33,425 nt of DNA from positions 1-33,425 of the forward strand of contig CAMAMB010000020.1 in NCBI GenBank assembly GCA_945836755.1. Reading direction: 5' to 3'. The notes under the pieces are model-generated. The model was not told where the DNA came from, made no database searches, and saw only the letters and a list, made by a program, of their open reading frames with translations. The position numbers and the translations under genes are program-made. This DNA is from an uncultured Bacteroidales bacterium (GTDB taxonomy: Bacteria > Bacteroidota > Bacteroidia > Bacteroidales > Bacteroidaceae). Every line of letters begins with the position of its first letter. Position 1 is the first letter of the stretch. Below are positions 1 through 8,508 of this stretch, piece by piece.

Positions 1-66
1 AGGAAAACTTAGATGTACATGCAGGAAAAACTAGATGTACATGTAGGAAAACTTAGATGTACATGA
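1..66. repeat. Three 22-bp tandem repeats (array A)
   Basis: Three units start at 1, 23 and 45. Each has an A-rich 10-bp spacer (AGGAAAAACT or the variant AGGAAAACTT) followed by a 12-bp core AGATGTACATG plus one variable base. The core contains the 8-bp palindrome ATGTACAT. The array touches the window edge, so further units may lie upstream. The same spacer occurs in the array at 17048-17180. No coding function is apparent. Confidence 0.9.
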
Positions 67-263
67 GCGCGCATGAGAGTTGTCCCAACTCCTCCCTCCA
101 CACTCCTCACTCCTCCCTGCCATACATGCGCGCGCGTGCGCGATTATATATCGGAATGCGGCCGGGCCATCACGCTCACGGCGAAGCCTCAGCGCGTGCC
201 GTAGGGCAGCAGACCGGGGCTTCGCCGTGGAAGAGGGGTATCGGGGAGTGCTTCGGCGGGGGG

Positions 264-2858
264 TCAGAAGGCGAAGCGTATCATGAGGCGTGCGCCCCAC
301 TTCTTTGTGCCGGGGTAGTGGTAGTTGACGCGATAGACGGCTTCCACGTGAATGAGCTTGAAGATGTTGTGTATGCCGGCCATGACCTCGACGTAGGGTT
401 TCTTCTTGTCCATGAGATGGGAGATGGTCTCGAAGGAGCCGTCGGTGTGGAAGCGTCCGGGGAAGTAGAGCAGGCGCGGGTCGCCGGCGTTGGCCGTGTG
501 GTAGGGGTTGTTTTTTGAGGAGAGCGTTCCCCAAAGCACGTTGCAGCCCAGGTATTCGCGCCACTTGAGCTTGCGCAGCAGTGGAATGCGGTTGAAGATT
601 TTTCCGTTGAGGTCCCACCCCCACATGAGCGAGGCGTAGCGGTCGTTGAGGAACTCCATGTTGTCGATCATGGAGAACATGTTGTCTTCGATGATGTAGG
701 AGAGGTTGGCGGCCGGCATGATGAGCAGTGGGAAGGGCACCTTGTCCCACTGGACGCCTCCCTTGAGCGTAACATCCATCTTGCCCCACGAGCCGACGAA
801 GATGCGTTTGTAGAAGGAGGCTTCTGTGAAGTTGAAGGCATATCCCTTGCGTCCGAAGTTGTAGAGGCCGACGGTGTGCCACAGGCCGTAGATGGGTGCT
901 TCGTGGTTGACGGGATAGCGTCGCTGCTTAGTGTTGATCCAGGCGGTATTTGGCTGATAGGTGAGGCCCATTCTGAGGTCGTAGGTGTAGAGCCTGCTGT
1001 AGTTGAAGCGGGGGTTGCCGATGAGTTGGCCGGCGCTGAGTGGTCGGTAGAAGAGGGCGGCTGTGGGACTGTCCTTCTGATAGCGTGCCTGGAGGCTGAA
1101 GCGCAGGCCGTTTTCCCATTCCTTGTCCCAGAGCAGGCGGCATGTCTCGTAGTAGAGCATGTGGTCGACGGTGGTCCACTTGAAAGAGGTGAAGACATTG
1201 TCCTTGTCGGTGGGCAGGAACTTGTCGGAGGGCGACATGACGTCGTTGGCGTAGCTGAAGGTGAGGTTGTTGACGGGGAACTCGCGTGGCAGATAGTCTT
1301 TGGCGTTGAAGGAGTAGGTCACTTCGCCCATTCCTTTCCACTTCTCGTCTTTGAAGCCGTAGGCCATGTATCCCTTGAGGAAGAGGTGTTTATTGAGATT
1401 GGCCGTAGTCTGGGCGGAGGCTCTGAGTCTGAGGCCCTCGACAAAGTTTTGAGAGATGATGGTATTGACGGGCCCTATGTCGACCTTGGAGGGCTTCTTG
1501 GGGTCGAGGCTTGTCTCTACGAAGTTTTCGACAAAGGCCTTCACCACCCAGAGCACAGGCTTGAAGCCCTTGATCTGGGTGAGGCGCGTCATGAGGCGGT
1601 CGAGCCCTCCCTCGGTGGCGGTCAGGCTGTCGGCACGGTGCTCTGTCCAGAAGAGGTCGGTCTGCATCTGGGCATTGGGGCGGACGTAGGTAGTGCCCTT
1701 GTGGCGGAATTCCTTGTCGTCGATGGGGCTGAGCGAGTGGTTGGAGAAGGTGGTGGTGCGTCGCACCATGAACTTGGGCAGGAAGTTGAGGGCCTTGATT
1801 TGCACGATCATGTCGTCACGGCTGACCACCTGCTCGCCGGATGGCAGGCGGACGAAGTCTTGTATGATGCGCATGGTCTCGACGAAGTTGACGGCGTTGT
1901 CGTAAGGCACCCCGAGGTCGATGGTGCGCACTCGGTAGGTGGAGTCGGCCACCACGTATACACTGCCGCTGAAGCCGACGTCTTGCGAGTTGTTGGGGGT
2001 GAAGTCGACCTTGATGCAGCGCTCGTCTGCGATTTGGAGGGTGTCGCTCAGATAGAAGTGGTAGAAGCCTATGGCTCCGTCGGAGATGGGGCTGATGAAG
2101 CGTTTACGCAGGAGGCGGATGTCGTTGTCGTAGATGTCGACGTCGGTGAAGCAGTCCTGCAAGAGGTCGGTCATGATGTCGCCCGTGTTGAAGAAGTTGT
2201 TGAGCCCCTTGTTGCGTGTGCCTTCGACGATGGTCTTTTCGCTCTTGGGGCTTCGGCGGTAGATGAGGCGGCTGACGGTCTCGTCGACGCTGATGGGTAG
2301 GACGAGGCGTCCGGTCTCGTTGCAGACCTCGACGTGGTCCTTCATGAAGGCGAAGCGCTTCATCTTGCCGTCTTCAAACGAGCGCTCGCTGACGTCGTTG
2401 AGGGCGAAGAGCATCTTGGAGTAGCGGTCGATGGAGAAGAAATCGTGTCGATGGAGGTCGTTGTTGCCCTTTGCTGCTACCACCTTGCGCATGAAGTCGA
2501 CCGCGGGATTATTCTTGCGCGAATACTTCTTCTTCCGGCCTGTGACGACAGCAGTGGAGAGGTCGCTCTGCGAGGGCTGAAGACGCCAGAGCAGGCTGTC
2601 GGCCGTGGCGCTGACGCTCACCTCCATGGTGTGGTAGCCTAAGAGGGAGATGCGGTAGCGCCCGGGGACGAGCTGCATGGTGAAGCGGCCTTGCACGTCG
2701 GTCTGCACGCCGTGGCGCTGGCCTACCCTCGCCACGTTGACCAGGGCAAGGGCCTCGCCCGAGTGTGCGTCGACCACCCGGCCGCTGATGCGCTTCTGTG
2801 CCGCGGCGGGAAGGAGGGTGAAGAGGAGCAGGAAGAGGAGGGTGATATATCTTTTCAT
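264..2858 (-). CDS. DUF5686 and carboxypeptidase-regulatory-like domain protein
   Basis: This is an envelope protein of about 864 residues that I recognise as the Bacteroidota DUF5686 family; its biochemical role is unknown. Residues 1-20 form a signal peptide (MKRYITLLFLLLF then AAAQ). A carboxypeptidase-regulatory-like beta-sandwich of about 75 residues follows, with the typical pattern of ISGRVVDAHSGEAL and then GRYRISLLGYH. The rest is the long DUF5686 region, rich in aromatic and alternating beta residues and ending in Phe, which would suit an outer-membrane or periplasmic protein; that placement is inference. I start at ATG 2858 rather than the adjacent TTG at 2861, because the signal peptide begins there. 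It lies downstream of the inositol synthase on the same strand, 236 bp away, with a strong hairpin between them, so co-transcription is uncertain. Confidence 0.85.
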   Translation of the reverse strand: MKRYITLLFLLLFTLLPAAAQKRISGRVVDAHSGEALALVNVARVGQRHGVQTDVQGRFTMQLVPGRYRISLLGYHTMEVSVSATADSLLWRLQPSQSDLSTAVVTGRKKKYSRKNNPAVDFMRKVVAAKGNNDLHRHDFFSIDRYSKMLFALNDVSERSFEDGKMKRFAFMKDHVEVCNETGRLVLPISVDETVSRLIYRRSPKSEKTIVEGTRNKGLNNFFNTGDIMTDLLQDCFTDVDIYDNDIRLLRKRFISPISDGAIGFYHFYLSDTLQIADERCIKVDFTPNNSQDVGFSGSVYVVADSTYRVRTIDLGVPYDNAVNFVETMRIIQDFVRLPSGEQVVSRDDMIVQIKALNFLPKFMVRRTTTFSNHSLSPIDDKEFRHKGTTYVRPNAQMQTDLFWTEHRADSLTATEGGLDRLMTRLTQIKGFKPVLWVVKAFVENFVETSLDPKKPSKVDIGPVNTIISQNFVEGLRLRASAQTTANLNKHLFLKGYMAYGFKDEKWKGMGEVTYSFNAKDYLPREFPVNNLTFSYANDVMSPSDKFLPTDKDNVFTSFKWTTVDHMLYYETCRLLWDKEWENGLRFSLQARYQKDSPTAALFYRPLSAGQLIGNPRFNYSRLYTYDLRMGLTYQPNTAWINTKQRRYPVNHEAPIYGLWHTVGLYNFGRKGYAFNFTEASFYKRIFVGSWGKMDVTLKGGVQWDKVPFPLLIMPAANLSYIIEDNMFSMIDNMEFLNDRYASLMWGWDLNGKIFNRIPLLRKLKWREYLGCNVLWGTLSSKNNPYHTANAGDPRLLYFPGRFHTDGSFETISHLMDKKKPYVEVMAGIHNIFKLIHVEAVYRVNYHYPGTKKWGARLMIRFAF

Positions 2859-2891
2859 CAAGGGGAAAGGGCTGTGTGGAGGGGCGGCAGG

Positions 2892-2942
2892 GGTAGTGAA
2901 CTACCACATAGCCCGAAGCCCTTACGGGACAGGCTATGTGGT
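2892..2942 (-). terminator. Hairpin between inositol synthase and DUF5686 gene
   Basis: ACCACATAGCC (2903-2913) and GGCTATGTGGT (2932-2942) form a perfect 11-bp stem. Its 18-nt loop contains a small CCC/GGG stem. A second hairpin, GGTAG-TGAA-CTACC (2892-2905), shares three bases with the first, so the two cannot both fully form. No U-run follows on either strand. It could be a terminator, an attenuator or an RNA-processing site. Confidence 0.45.
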
Positions 2943-3094
2943 GATAAGATGTGTATGTAGGATGTGTCGCCCGAGGATGGGGCTCAGCAGCGCCGCGGTC
3001 AGGCCGGCGGCGGGGGCGGAGAGGGACGCGGGGCCTGCCTTCGCAAGCCGCGGGGTGGGGCCTCCGGGCAGCTTGACGCCGGGCAGCCTCGAGC

Positions 3095-4387
3095 TTAGTC
3101 TATCTCTTCGTCGGCCTCATAGCCACCCATCTCGCGGATGGCATTCTTGAGCATGACGTACTGCTTGAAGAGGTGGTTGACAGGTACTTCGCCCTCTTCA
3201 TAGTCGTGCATGGGGCTCTTGAGGAAGAAGCTGAGGAAGCGCTGTATGCCGTAGCGTCCGTCGCGGGCAGCCAGGTCGGTGAGCAGTACGAGGTCGAGCA
3301 CGAGGGGAGCCGCCAGGATGGAGTCGCGGCACAGGAAGTTGATCTTTATCTGCATAGGGTAGCCCATCCAGCCAAAGATGTCAATGTTGTCCCATCCTTC
3401 CTTGTCGTCGCCGCGGGGCGGGTAGTAGTTGATGCGCACCTTGTGATAGTAGTCGGCGTAGAGGTCGGGCTGCTCTTCGGGGGTGAGGATGGACTCGAGG
3501 GTGGAGAGCTTGGACACTTCCTTGGTGTGGAAGTTGGCCGGCTCGTCAAGCACGAGGCCGTCGCGGTTGCCGAGGATGTTGGTAGAGAACCATCCGTTGA
3601 GGCCGAGGCAGCGGGTGCCGATGATGGGGGCGAAGCCAGACTTGACGAGGGTCTGTCCGGTCTTGAAGTCCTTGCCGGCGATGGGTAGACGGGTCTCGTC
3701 GGCGAGCTGCCACATGGCGGGTATGTCGACGGTGGTGTTGGGCGCTCCCATGATGAAGGGGGCCCCTTCTTTGAGGGCGGCATAGGCGTAGCACATGGAG
3801 GGCGCTATGCGGTCGGTGTCGTTGGCGTCGACCGCAGCCTCGAAGGCGGCGAGTGAGCCGTGGACAGCCTCGTCGACGGGCACGTAGATTTCGGTGCTGG
3901 CGGCCCAGATGACAACGACACGGTCGCAACCGTTGTCCTGCTTGAAGCGACGGATGTCGGCACGCAGCTCGTCAATCATCTCGCGGCGGGTGTGACAGGG
4001 CTTGACGTGGTTGCCGTCGAGGCGCGAGGCGTACTTCTTGTCGAAGGCTGCGGTCATGGGACGGATGGCCAGCAGCTCGTCGCGCACGGGCTCTATATGC
4101 TTGGCCTTGAGCACTTCGGCCTTGACAGCGCTCTCGTAGGCATTGTCGGGATATACGTCCCAGGCGCCAAAGACAAGGTCGTCGAGACTTGCCAAAGGCA
4201 CAATATCTTTATATAGAAGGTACTTCTTGTCGGCTCCGCGCCCTACACGTATCTTATCATACTGGGTCATGGAACCTACGGGCTTTGCCAGCCCCTTTCG
4301 GGCCATCATCACACCTGCGATGAACGTGGTGCTCACTGCACCAAGGCCCACACATAGCACTCCGAGCTTACCGGTTGCTGGTTGCAT
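3095..4387 (-). CDS. Inositol-3-phosphate synthase (MIPS)
   Basis: The product (430 aa) is predicted to be cytoplasmic and to convert glucose 6-phosphate to 1D-myo-inositol 3-phosphate using NAD (EC 5.5.1.4). The N-terminus has the Rossmann glycine motif at residues 14-25 (GLGAVSTTFIAG). The family's lysine-rich catalytic segment is present near residues 345-370 (MQIKINFLCRDSILAAPLVL). The length matches Bacteroides homologues as I remember them. In gut Bacteroidota this enzyme feeds inositol phospholipid and inositol sphingolipid synthesis. The CDP-alcohol phosphotransferase and phosphatase genes that accompany it in Bacteroides are absent here. It is probably its own transcription unit, since 145 bp with strong RNA structure separates it from ybeY upstream. 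ATG 4387 starts directly before the nucleotide-binding fold. Confidence 0.93.
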   Translation of the reverse strand: MQPATGKLGVLCVGLGAVSTTFIAGVMMARKGLAKPVGSMTQYDKIRVGRGADKKYLLYKDIVPLASLDDLVFGAWDVYPDNAYESAVKAEVLKAKHIEPVRDELLAIRPMTAAFDKKYASRLDGNHVKPCHTRREMIDELRADIRRFKQDNGCDRVVVIWAASTEIYVPVDEAVHGSLAAFEAAVDANDTDRIAPSMCYAYAALKEGAPFIMGAPNTTVDIPAMWQLADETRLPIAGKDFKTGQTLVKSGFAPIIGTRCLGLNGWFSTNILGNRDGLVLDEPANFHTKEVSKLSTLESILTPEEQPDLYADYYHKVRINYYPPRGDDKEGWDNIDIFGWMGYPMQIKINFLCRDSILAAPLVLDLVLLTDLAARDGRYGIQRFLSFFLKSPMHDYEEGEVPVNHLFKQYVMLKNAIREMGGYEADEEID

Positions 4388-4417
4388 AGAACTAAGAGAT
4401 TAAATGATACTTCTTGA

Positions 4418-4464
4418 CACTTCCAACGGCTTTAGGCAAGGCTGCGGAAGTGGGCCAGCCTTGC
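4418..4464 (-). promoter_or_regulatory. Possible pseudoknotted leader RNA before inositol synthase
   Basis: On the minus-strand transcript a perfect 9-bp stem, GCAAGGCTG/CAGCCTTGC (4464-4456 with 4444-4436), closes an 11-nt loop containing CACTTCC. Eleven nucleotides beyond the stem lies GGAAGTG (4424-4418), complementary to those loop bases over 7 bp, so an H-type pseudoknot can be drawn. It ends about 30 nt before the start codon. The stem alone could also be the ybeY terminator, but no U-run follows it. No named riboswitch class was recognised. Confidence 0.4.
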
Positions 4465-4532
4465 GAAACTGCAAAAGAACAATAAGTTTTCTATATTCCC
4501 CTATTCTCGCTGTTAAATAACACAAACGCTTC

Positions 4533-4979
4533 TTACTTTATACAAGCGTCTGTGCGGGGGAAGGAGGTGGCGCGAAGCAGAAGTGCCTCGTCTTCAGCGC
4601 GTTCCATGATTTCGCGCTCACCGGGGCCTTTATCGTTGATGCCACAGAGGTGGAGGATGCCATGGATGATGACGCGCCAGAGCTCCTCATCGTAGCTCTT
4701 CTGATACTTGACGGCGTTGGTGCGCACGGTGTCGAGGCTGATGAAGAGGTCGCCGCTGATGAGGTCACCCTCGCTGTAGTCGAAGGTAATAATGTCGGTA
4801 TAATAGTCGTGGTGGAGATATTGGCGGTTGACCTTCAGGATTTCTTCATCATTGCAGAAGATGTAGGCCACGTCGCCTACACGCCGTCCGTAAGTGGCCG
4901 CGACGGCCTTGACCCACGCGGTGGTGTCGCGGCGGCGCAGGGCCGGCATGGCGACATCTATTGATTGATACGATACCAT
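4533..4979 (-). CDS. ybeY: Endoribonuclease YbeY (rRNA maturation factor)
   Basis: This is a 148-aa metal-dependent RNase of 16S rRNA 3'-end maturation and ribosome quality control. The family signature is HGILHLCGIND, with H106 and H110 as metal ligands. The position that is a third His in E. coli (GYDH) is Asp here (GIND), which I recall as usual in Bacteroidota. I chose ATG 4979 (MVSYQSIDVAMPAL) over the upstream ATG at 5024, because family members begin at this point and the longer version would overlap ruvB. It lies 37 bp downstream of ruvB on the same strand and is probably co-transcribed from the ruvB promoter. Confidence 0.93.
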   Translation of the reverse strand: MVSYQSIDVAMPALRRRDTTAWVKAVAATYGRRVGDVAYIFCNDEEILKVNRQYLHHDYYTDIITFDYSEGDLISGDLFISLDTVRTNAVKYQKSYDEELWRVIIHGILHLCGINDKGPGEREIMERAEDEALLLRATSFPRTDACIK

Positions 4980-5016
4980 AGAGGGATGGGTGTTTGATAA
5001 AAGAGGCCGAGATGCC

Positions 5017-6069
5017 TTAGACATCTTCAGCCTCGAAGAGTGAACGCGCAGTGGGCATGCCTATGCGACTGCGCCCCAGATGGGTGTATGCGAGCTCGGT
5101 CACCTCGCGTCCGCGGGGAGTGCGCTTGATGAAGCCCTCTTGTATGAGATAGGGCTCGTAGACTTCCTCCAACGTGCCGGGGTCTTCGCCGATGGCTGTG
5201 GCTATGGTGGTAAGCCCGACGGGGCCGCCCTTGAACTTGTCGATGATGGCGAGCAGTATTTTGTTGTCGGTGCGGTCGAGGCCAAACTTGTCGATGTTGA
5301 GAGCCTCGAGGGCGATGGTGGCGATGGCCATGTCAATACGCCCCGTGCCTTTCACCTGGGCGAAGTCGCGCACCCGGCGCAGCAGGCCGTTGGCTATACG
5401 CGGCGTGCCACGGCTACGGCCGGCTATCTCGGCGGCCGCGGCCGGCTCGATGGGAACTTTGAGCAAGTCGGCCGAGCGCTCGACGATGGTGGTGAGGGTG
5501 GCCACGTCGTAGTACTCGAGGTGGAGGTTGATGCCGAAACGGGCACGCAAGGGCGCCGTGAGCAGGCCGCTGCGTGTGGTGGCCCCGACAAGGGTGAACG
5601 GACTAAGGTCAATCTGTATGCTGCGAGCGGCAGGGCCCTTGTCAATCATGATGTCGATGCGATAGTCCTCCATGGCGGAGTACAGATACTCTTCGACCAC
5701 GGGGCTGAGGCGGTGGATCTCGTCGATGAAGAGCACATCGTTGGGCTCGAGCGAGGTAAGCAGCCCGGCCAGGTCGCCTGGCTTGTCAAGCACGGGGCCC
5801 GAGGTCACCTTGAAGCCCACGCCCAGCTCGTTGGCGATGATGTTAGAGAGCGTGGTCTTGCCCAAGCCGGGAGGGCCGTGCAGGAGGGTATGGTCGAGCG
5901 GCTCGCGGCGATACTTGGCGGCCTCGACGAAGATACAGAGGTTCTCGACCACCTTGCGCTGTCCGCTGAAGTCGGCGAAGGACAATGGGCGCAGGGCGTT
6001 CTCAAAATCGCGCTCTGTGTGGGCGGAAGCCACCCGCTCGGCACGTATGTCAAAGGTATCTTCGTTCAT
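5017..6069 (-). CDS. ruvB: Holliday junction branch migration helicase RuvB
   Basis: The product (350 aa) is the hexameric AAA+ motor that drives Holliday junction branch migration with RuvA. Walker A is GPPGLGKT (residues 65-72) and Walker B is FIDEIH with D116 and E117. The sensor segment ([18 protein letters not shown]) and the C-terminal winged-helix region ([15 protein letters not shown], then [17 protein letters not shown]) are all intact. ATG 6069 (MNEDTFDIR) is preferred over the longer frame from 6120, because the longer version would include the promoter. ruvA and ruvC are not in the window. A consensus promoter lies directly upstream, leaving almost no leader. ybeY follows. Confidence 0.97.
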   Translation of the reverse strand: MNEDTFDIRAERVASAHTERDFENALRPLSFADFSGQRKVVENLCIFVEAAKYRREPLDHTLLHGPPGLGKTTLSNIIANELGVGFKVTSGPVLDKPGDLAGLLTSLEPNDVLFIDEIHRLSPVVEEYLYSAMEDYRIDIMIDKGPAARSIQIDLSPFTLVGATTRSGLLTAPLRARFGINLHLEYYDVATLTTIVERSADLLKVPIEPAAAAEIAGRSRGTPRIANGLLRRVRDFAQVKGTGRIDMAIATIALEALNIDKFGLDRTDNKILLAIIDKFKGGPVGLTTIATAIGEDPGTLEEVYEPYLIQEGFIKRTPRGREVTELAYTHLGRSRIGMPTARSLFEAEDV

Positions 6070-6077
6070 GGTGTGTG

Positions 6078-6108
6078 CAAAGGTAACGAAAGGCGGTCTA
6101 TGGGCAAA
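6078..6108 (-). promoter_or_regulatory. ruvB promoter, Bacteroidota type
   Basis: Read on the minus strand: TTTG (6108-6105), a 19-nt spacer, then TACCTTTG (6085-6078), an exact match to the Bacteroidota consensus. Only 8 nt separate the -7 box from ATG 6069, so the transcript should have a leader of about 0-3 nt. Confidence 0.8.
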
Positions 6109-6187
6109 GCCCGCCGCCATATTTACGGAGGCCCGTGCGTTGCGTTCCCGCTGGGTGGAAGCGTGCTGCAGCCTCTTTGTGAGAGGG

Positions 6188-7183
6188 CTAAGGGTGGCGG
6201 GGCGCTGTGGCGGCGGAGGTGGCAGCCTCTTCCGGGCCTTCAGCAGCGTCGACGGCCCGGATGTTGCGTAGCAGGCCTTCGAGCTTGACCCTTTTCACAG
6301 CGCTCTTCCTGAAGAGGGAGAGGTAGGTGGTGCGGTCCAGCTGCTGCCAATCGGCGCGACGCATGGCCAAGAGGGCAGGCCGGGGCCGGAGCGCGGGATG
6401 GACGGCAGGGGAGGCATAGCGCACATTCCAGGGACAGGCTTCGGCACAGCGGTCGCAGCCGTAGATGGTGGGCTGCATGGCCCGGCCTACGTCGGGGGAT
6501 AGGGGGCCGCGGTGCTCGATGGTGAGGTAAGAGAGGCAGCGTGAGGCGTCCATCTCGCCGTTACCCAGCAAGGCGCCTGTGGGACAGGCTTCGACACAGC
6601 GCCGACAACCGGCGCAAAGGCTCAGGGCTTGGGGAGCGGCGGCCGGAGGCGCGTCGTCGTAGCTGTCTACCTCGGCGGTGAGGACAAGCTCGCCGAGGAA
6701 GAAGAAGCTGCCGGCTTCGGGCACAATGAGCTGGGTATGGCGGCCACGGACACCCAGCCCGGCGCGTTCAGCCCAGTACTTCTCATCAATGGGAGCCGTG
6801 TCAACAAAACATCGGCCGTCGACGCCCTCGACCAGACCGAGCGAGGCCATCATTCGCCGCAGCCCCGCCTTCACGACGTCATGGTAGTCGTCGGCATAGG
6901 CATAGCGGGCCATGCGCCAATCGGTAGCGGCAAGCCCGGAGAGGGGGTGGTAGTAGTTGAGGATTACGCTGACGACGGTCTTGGCGCCTTCCACCAGCCG
7001 CCGCGGGTCGGCGCGGAGGTCGGCATGACGGCTGAGATAATCCATCCGGCCATGATAGCCTCGCGAGATGTAGTCGGCCCACTGACGCTGACGCTTCGCA
7101 GAGAGCGGGGCTGCCTTGGCCAGCCCACAGCCATCGAAGCCGGCGGCGCGGGCTGCCTGTTTGATGTCGCGTGAAGAGAGCAT
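6188..7183 (-). CDS. queG: Epoxyqueuosine reductase QueG
   Basis: The product (331 aa) is the cobalamin and iron-sulfur enzyme that reduces epoxyqueuosine to queuosine at the tRNA wobble position, the last step of queuosine synthesis. Two ferredoxin-like cysteine sets are visible: C190, C193, C196 and C200 ([12 protein letters not shown]), and C216, C243, C246 and C250 ([10 protein letters not shown]). D128 in FVDTAP is the probable catalytic acid. The C-terminal [10 protein letters not shown] to [12 protein letters not shown] stretch is typical of the family. The product is cytoplasmic. It lies 24 bp downstream of the M16 peptidase gene and is the last gene of that minus-strand run. Other queuosine genes are not in the window. 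Confidence 0.95.
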   Translation of the reverse strand: MLSSRDIKQAARAAGFDGCGLAKAAPLSAKRQRQWADYISRGYHGRMDYLSRHADLRADPRRLVEGAKTVVSVILNYYHPLSGLAATDWRMARYAYADDYHDVVKAGLRRMMASLGLVEGVDGRCFVDTAPIDEKYWAERAGLGVRGRHTQLIVPEAGSFFFLGELVLTAEVDSYDDAPPAAAPQALSLCAGCRRCVEACPTGALLGNGEMDASRCLSYLTIEHRGPLSPDVGRAMQPTIYGCDRCAEACPWNVRYASPAVHPALRPRPALLAMRRADWQQLDRTTYLSLFRKSAVKRVKLEGLLRNIRAVDAAEGPEEAATSAATAPRHP

Positions 7184-7207
7184 GGGGAGTGACGATTATG
7201 GGCCGTT

Positions 7208-8443
7208 TCACCGATAAATAAGGGTAGTCAGGCGGGCAGGGTGGAACACTTCGTGGGCCACCTCCTGCACCTGGGTCGCCGTCACCTCGCTGAGGGATTC
7301 TACGATGCCCTCGATATGGCGATGCACCCCGTAGTGGGCGAAGGTCTTGCCCATGGCGGTGGCGTAGCTCTCAGAGGCGTCGACCGAGATGCCTATCTGT
7401 CCCCGCAGCTGCTTCTTGGCCGCGGCGAGCTGGCTCGGGGTCATGGGCTTGTCGATGAGTTTGTCAAGCTCTCTGTGCACCATCTTGAGACAGCGCGACA
7501 CGTCGGCGATGTCGCACCCGAAGTAGACGTTCCAGAAACCCGTGTCGGGGTAGGTATTGAGATATGAATCGACGGCGTATACCAGTCCGGCCTTCTCGCG
7601 GAGCGCCACGTTGAGACGGGCGTTCATGCCTGGGCCGCCCAGCACGTTGTTGAGCAGGAGCAGGGCAAAGCGGCGCGGGTCTGTTCCCCCAAAAGCCGGC
7701 GCGCCCATCAAGACATGCGCCTGATGGGTGCCGCGATCCACCACCTGCACGACGCCCTCACTGCGAGGCACGGGAGCAGGAAAGGCCGCATTCACCGACA
7801 CATCGGAGCCGCGCCGCGGCACGGCCGCAAGCAGTCGGGACATGGTGGCATGCACCTTTTCGGGGGCCAAATCGCCGTAGACATAAAACACGGCATTGGA
7901 GGGACAATAGTAGCGGCGGGCAAAGCGCATGGCGTCTACCGTATTGTATTGGCGCAAGCGGTCGGCGTCGCCCAGGATGTCGCGGCCGAGGGGCTGGTTG
8001 GGGTACATGAGGGCCTCAAACTCGTCGAAGATGAGCTCGGAAGGCGAGTCCTTGTAACTGTCTATCTCGTCGCATATCACTTCGACCTCGCGCTGTATCT
8101 CATTCTGGGGATAGGTGCTGCAAAACACGATGTCGGTGAGCAGGTCGGCGGCCCGGGCGAAGTCTTCGCGCAGGACGGTGGCAGAGTAGACGGTCTCCTG
8201 CTTGGTGGTGAAGGCATTAAGGTCGCCTCCCACGCGTTCAAGGCCGTTGAGAATGTGGCAGGCACGGCGGTGGGTGGTGCCCTTGAAACTCATGTGCTCC
8301 AGGAAGTGGGCCATGCCCGTGTCCAAAAGGTCTTCATGGCGGGTGCCGGCCTTGACCACGTAGCCACAATAGACTACGGGCGAGCGGGAGGGCTCATGGA
8401 TAATCTGTAACCCACAGGGAAGGGTATAAGTGGTGTACATCAT
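7208..8443 (-). CDS. M16 family zinc metallopeptidase
   Basis: The product (411 aa) resembles mitochondrial processing peptidase and the PqqL/YmxG group. The inverted zinc motif HFLEH supplies H46, E49 and H50, and E126 (VICDEID) sits 76 residues after H50, as expected for the third ligand. The second half carries the usual M16 repeat (GGPGMNARLNVALREKAGLVYAVDSYLNTY). There is no signal peptide, so the enzyme may be cytoplasmic; its substrate is unknown. ATG 8443 is chosen over GTG 8467, because the conserved sequence begins MMYTTYTLPCG. It lies 65 bp downstream of the flippase gene and 24 bp before queG, which suggests an operon. Confidence 0.9.
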   Translation of the reverse strand: MMYTTYTLPCGLQIIHEPSRSPVVYCGYVVKAGTRHEDLLDTGMAHFLEHMSFKGTTHRRACHILNGLERVGGDLNAFTTKQETVYSATVLREDFARAADLLTDIVFCSTYPQNEIQREVEVICDEIDSYKDSPSELIFDEFEALMYPNQPLGRDILGDADRLRQYNTVDAMRFARRYYCPSNAVFYVYGDLAPEKVHATMSRLLAAVPRRGSDVSVNAAFPAPVPRSEGVVQVVDRGTHQAHVLMGAPAFGGTDPRRFALLLLNNVLGGPGMNARLNVALREKAGLVYAVDSYLNTYPDTGFWNVYFGCDIADVSRCLKMVHRELDKLIDKPMTPSQLAAAKKQLRGQIGISVDASESYATAMGKTFAHYGVHRHIEGIVESLSEVTATQVQEVAHEVFHPARLTTLIYR

Positions 8444-8508
8444 GCGTGTAGAAGTCAGTGGAAGCACTGCCGACCTTCTGAGAAAGGCCGATGAAAAGGG
8501 GTAAAACG

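Noticed and set aside
126-144. Alternating purine-pyrimidine tract (Z-DNA-like)
   Set aside because: Only 19 bases and no associated feature; easily chance in G+C-rich DNA.
57-518. Plus-strand frames over the left edge
   Set aside because: They cross the 22-bp array and the end of the DUF5686 gene and show no family-like sequence.
876-2300. Plus-strand open frame of 474 codons opposite the DUF5686 gene
   Set aside because: Low-complexity Val/Glu/Gly-rich product typical of an antisense shadow in G+C-rich DNA; the opposite strand encodes a clear family.
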